Assembly: GCA_029465975.1 (NCBI GenBank)
Contig: CM055730.1
Coordinates: forward strand, 21,770,672-21,834,671
Direction of reading: 5' to 3'
Length of the DNA: 64,000 bases
Origin: Dallia pectoralis
Lineage: Eukaryota; Chordata; Actinopteri; Esociformes; Umbridae
The notes beneath the pieces were generated by a model. That model was given only the letters and a program-made list of their open reading frames with translations. It was not told where the DNA came from and did not search any database. Every line of letters starts with the position of its first letter. The stretch's first letter is position 1. Of this stretch, positions 63,256-64,000 are shown in pieces. A program made the position numbers and the translations under genes.

Positions 63256-64000
63256 AATGTTAATTCCTATGGGAATTTGCTAGGTATACAGTACAATTTC
63301 AGTACAAAATAGAACCAAACAGGTGGAGATGCTGGGGCAGTTGGTTGGTTTAACAACCGCATGCAAGATGAACAGCAGAGCAGCAGAGGAAGTATCCTGA
63401 CGCCTTAAAAAGACCACCATATTAGATAAGAAAATGTGAGAGAGTGGTAAAAGCGTTACATAAGTTAGCTGACACATCGGTAAGGCAAATACTCACTCAG
63501 ATTCCCTGGCTGAACTAACTGCACTTATTTTTCCGCATAACTGAATGTTTTTGATGGTGAGTAAACATAAATTCATTGTTACTTCAGATGAAAGTGAAAG
63601 GTATCCTACATTTTGTTAATACCATAAACAAGAAAACAAAAAAGTAAGAATATGTTATTTTCAAAAAGTTCATAGAAATCTTAAGAACTGGCTAAAAACC
63701 TCTCTTCAAGGCAACCCAGCCATTCCACGGATTTGTTCAATACTATTACCACTATTTTACCAGGATAGTGGTAAAACCTTGTGAGGGGGGTCAGTAAGAA
63801 AATCCACTGATAAATGAGATTATGGTCGCTGTGGAACCGGCAACGGCTGTAGCTTAACCAAGGGGAGATGCCTGGGCGCCATACTAAATGTGCGCCTCCT
63901 CCATCTGTAGTGGATTTTCAGTTCATATACATGTTAAAAGTAGTTTGCTTACATAATTCGGTTGTTACAGTATTTGTTTACATTTGGATATACAGTATAT
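63256..64000. other. No supported gene
   Basis: AT-rich sequence to the right edge. No exon, RNA or repeat recognised. Confidence 0.45.

Overview
This is vertebrate nuclear DNA, almost certainly from a teleost fish. The evidence is a host splice-site and CpG-island architecture, abundant fish-type Tc1/mariner, hAT, Harbinger-like, LINE and Gypsy-like relics, very long (CA)n arrays and many minisatellites. The tandem 5S-type rDNA on the left edge and the repeat mix would fit a pike or salmonid relative, but that is an inference. A run of exactly 500 N (5673-6172) is an assembly gap of conventional size.

Only one host gene start is identified with good support. At 28782-28806 (minus strand) a 25-base coding segment reads MDGFAGSL plus one base, followed by a GTAAGT donor. 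This matches the N-terminus of EML4 (echinoderm microtubule-associated protein-like 4) and sits in a CpG island with no other ATG for over 400 bases upstream. The gene runs leftward, so positions 1-28781 are read as eml4 intron 1, or at least its 5' part, since no second exon was found. Everything right of about 29.3 kb is upstream of eml4.

Layout. 1-653: three head-to-tail 5S rRNA gene units (minus strand, about 213 bp each, the third degraded). 653-2115: a Tc1 transposon relic cut by a nested 856-bp inverted-repeat element. 2784-3343: a plus-strand PRY-SPRY (B30.2) terminal exon of a TRIM-type protein with no RING, B-box or coiled-coil exons nearby. 3.6-10.4 kb: Tc1, hAT and MITE relics around the gap. 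10.8-28.3 kb: microsatellites and minisatellites (25, 39, 12 and 62 bp units, and a 489-bp CA run) with little else. 28.3-29.3 kb: eml4 exon 1 and promoter. 29.3-64 kb: apparently intergenic, with LINE 3' ends, Gypsy-like LTRs, Tc1 and hAT relics, minisatellites of 60, 19-21, 52 and 30 bp units, a LINE reverse-transcriptase C-terminus, and a Harbinger-like element carrying a nested hAT MITE.

There is no operon, CRISPR array or coherent new multi-gene system here. The most interesting points are the eml4 promoter, the orphan B30.2 exon in its presumed first intron, the 5S/Tc1 junction, several nested transposon insertions with readable target-site duplications, two minisatellites with higher-order repeat structure, and one unexplained exon-like open frame near 51.7 kb. 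Most long open frames in the window are artefacts of tandem repeats whose unit length is divisible by three.
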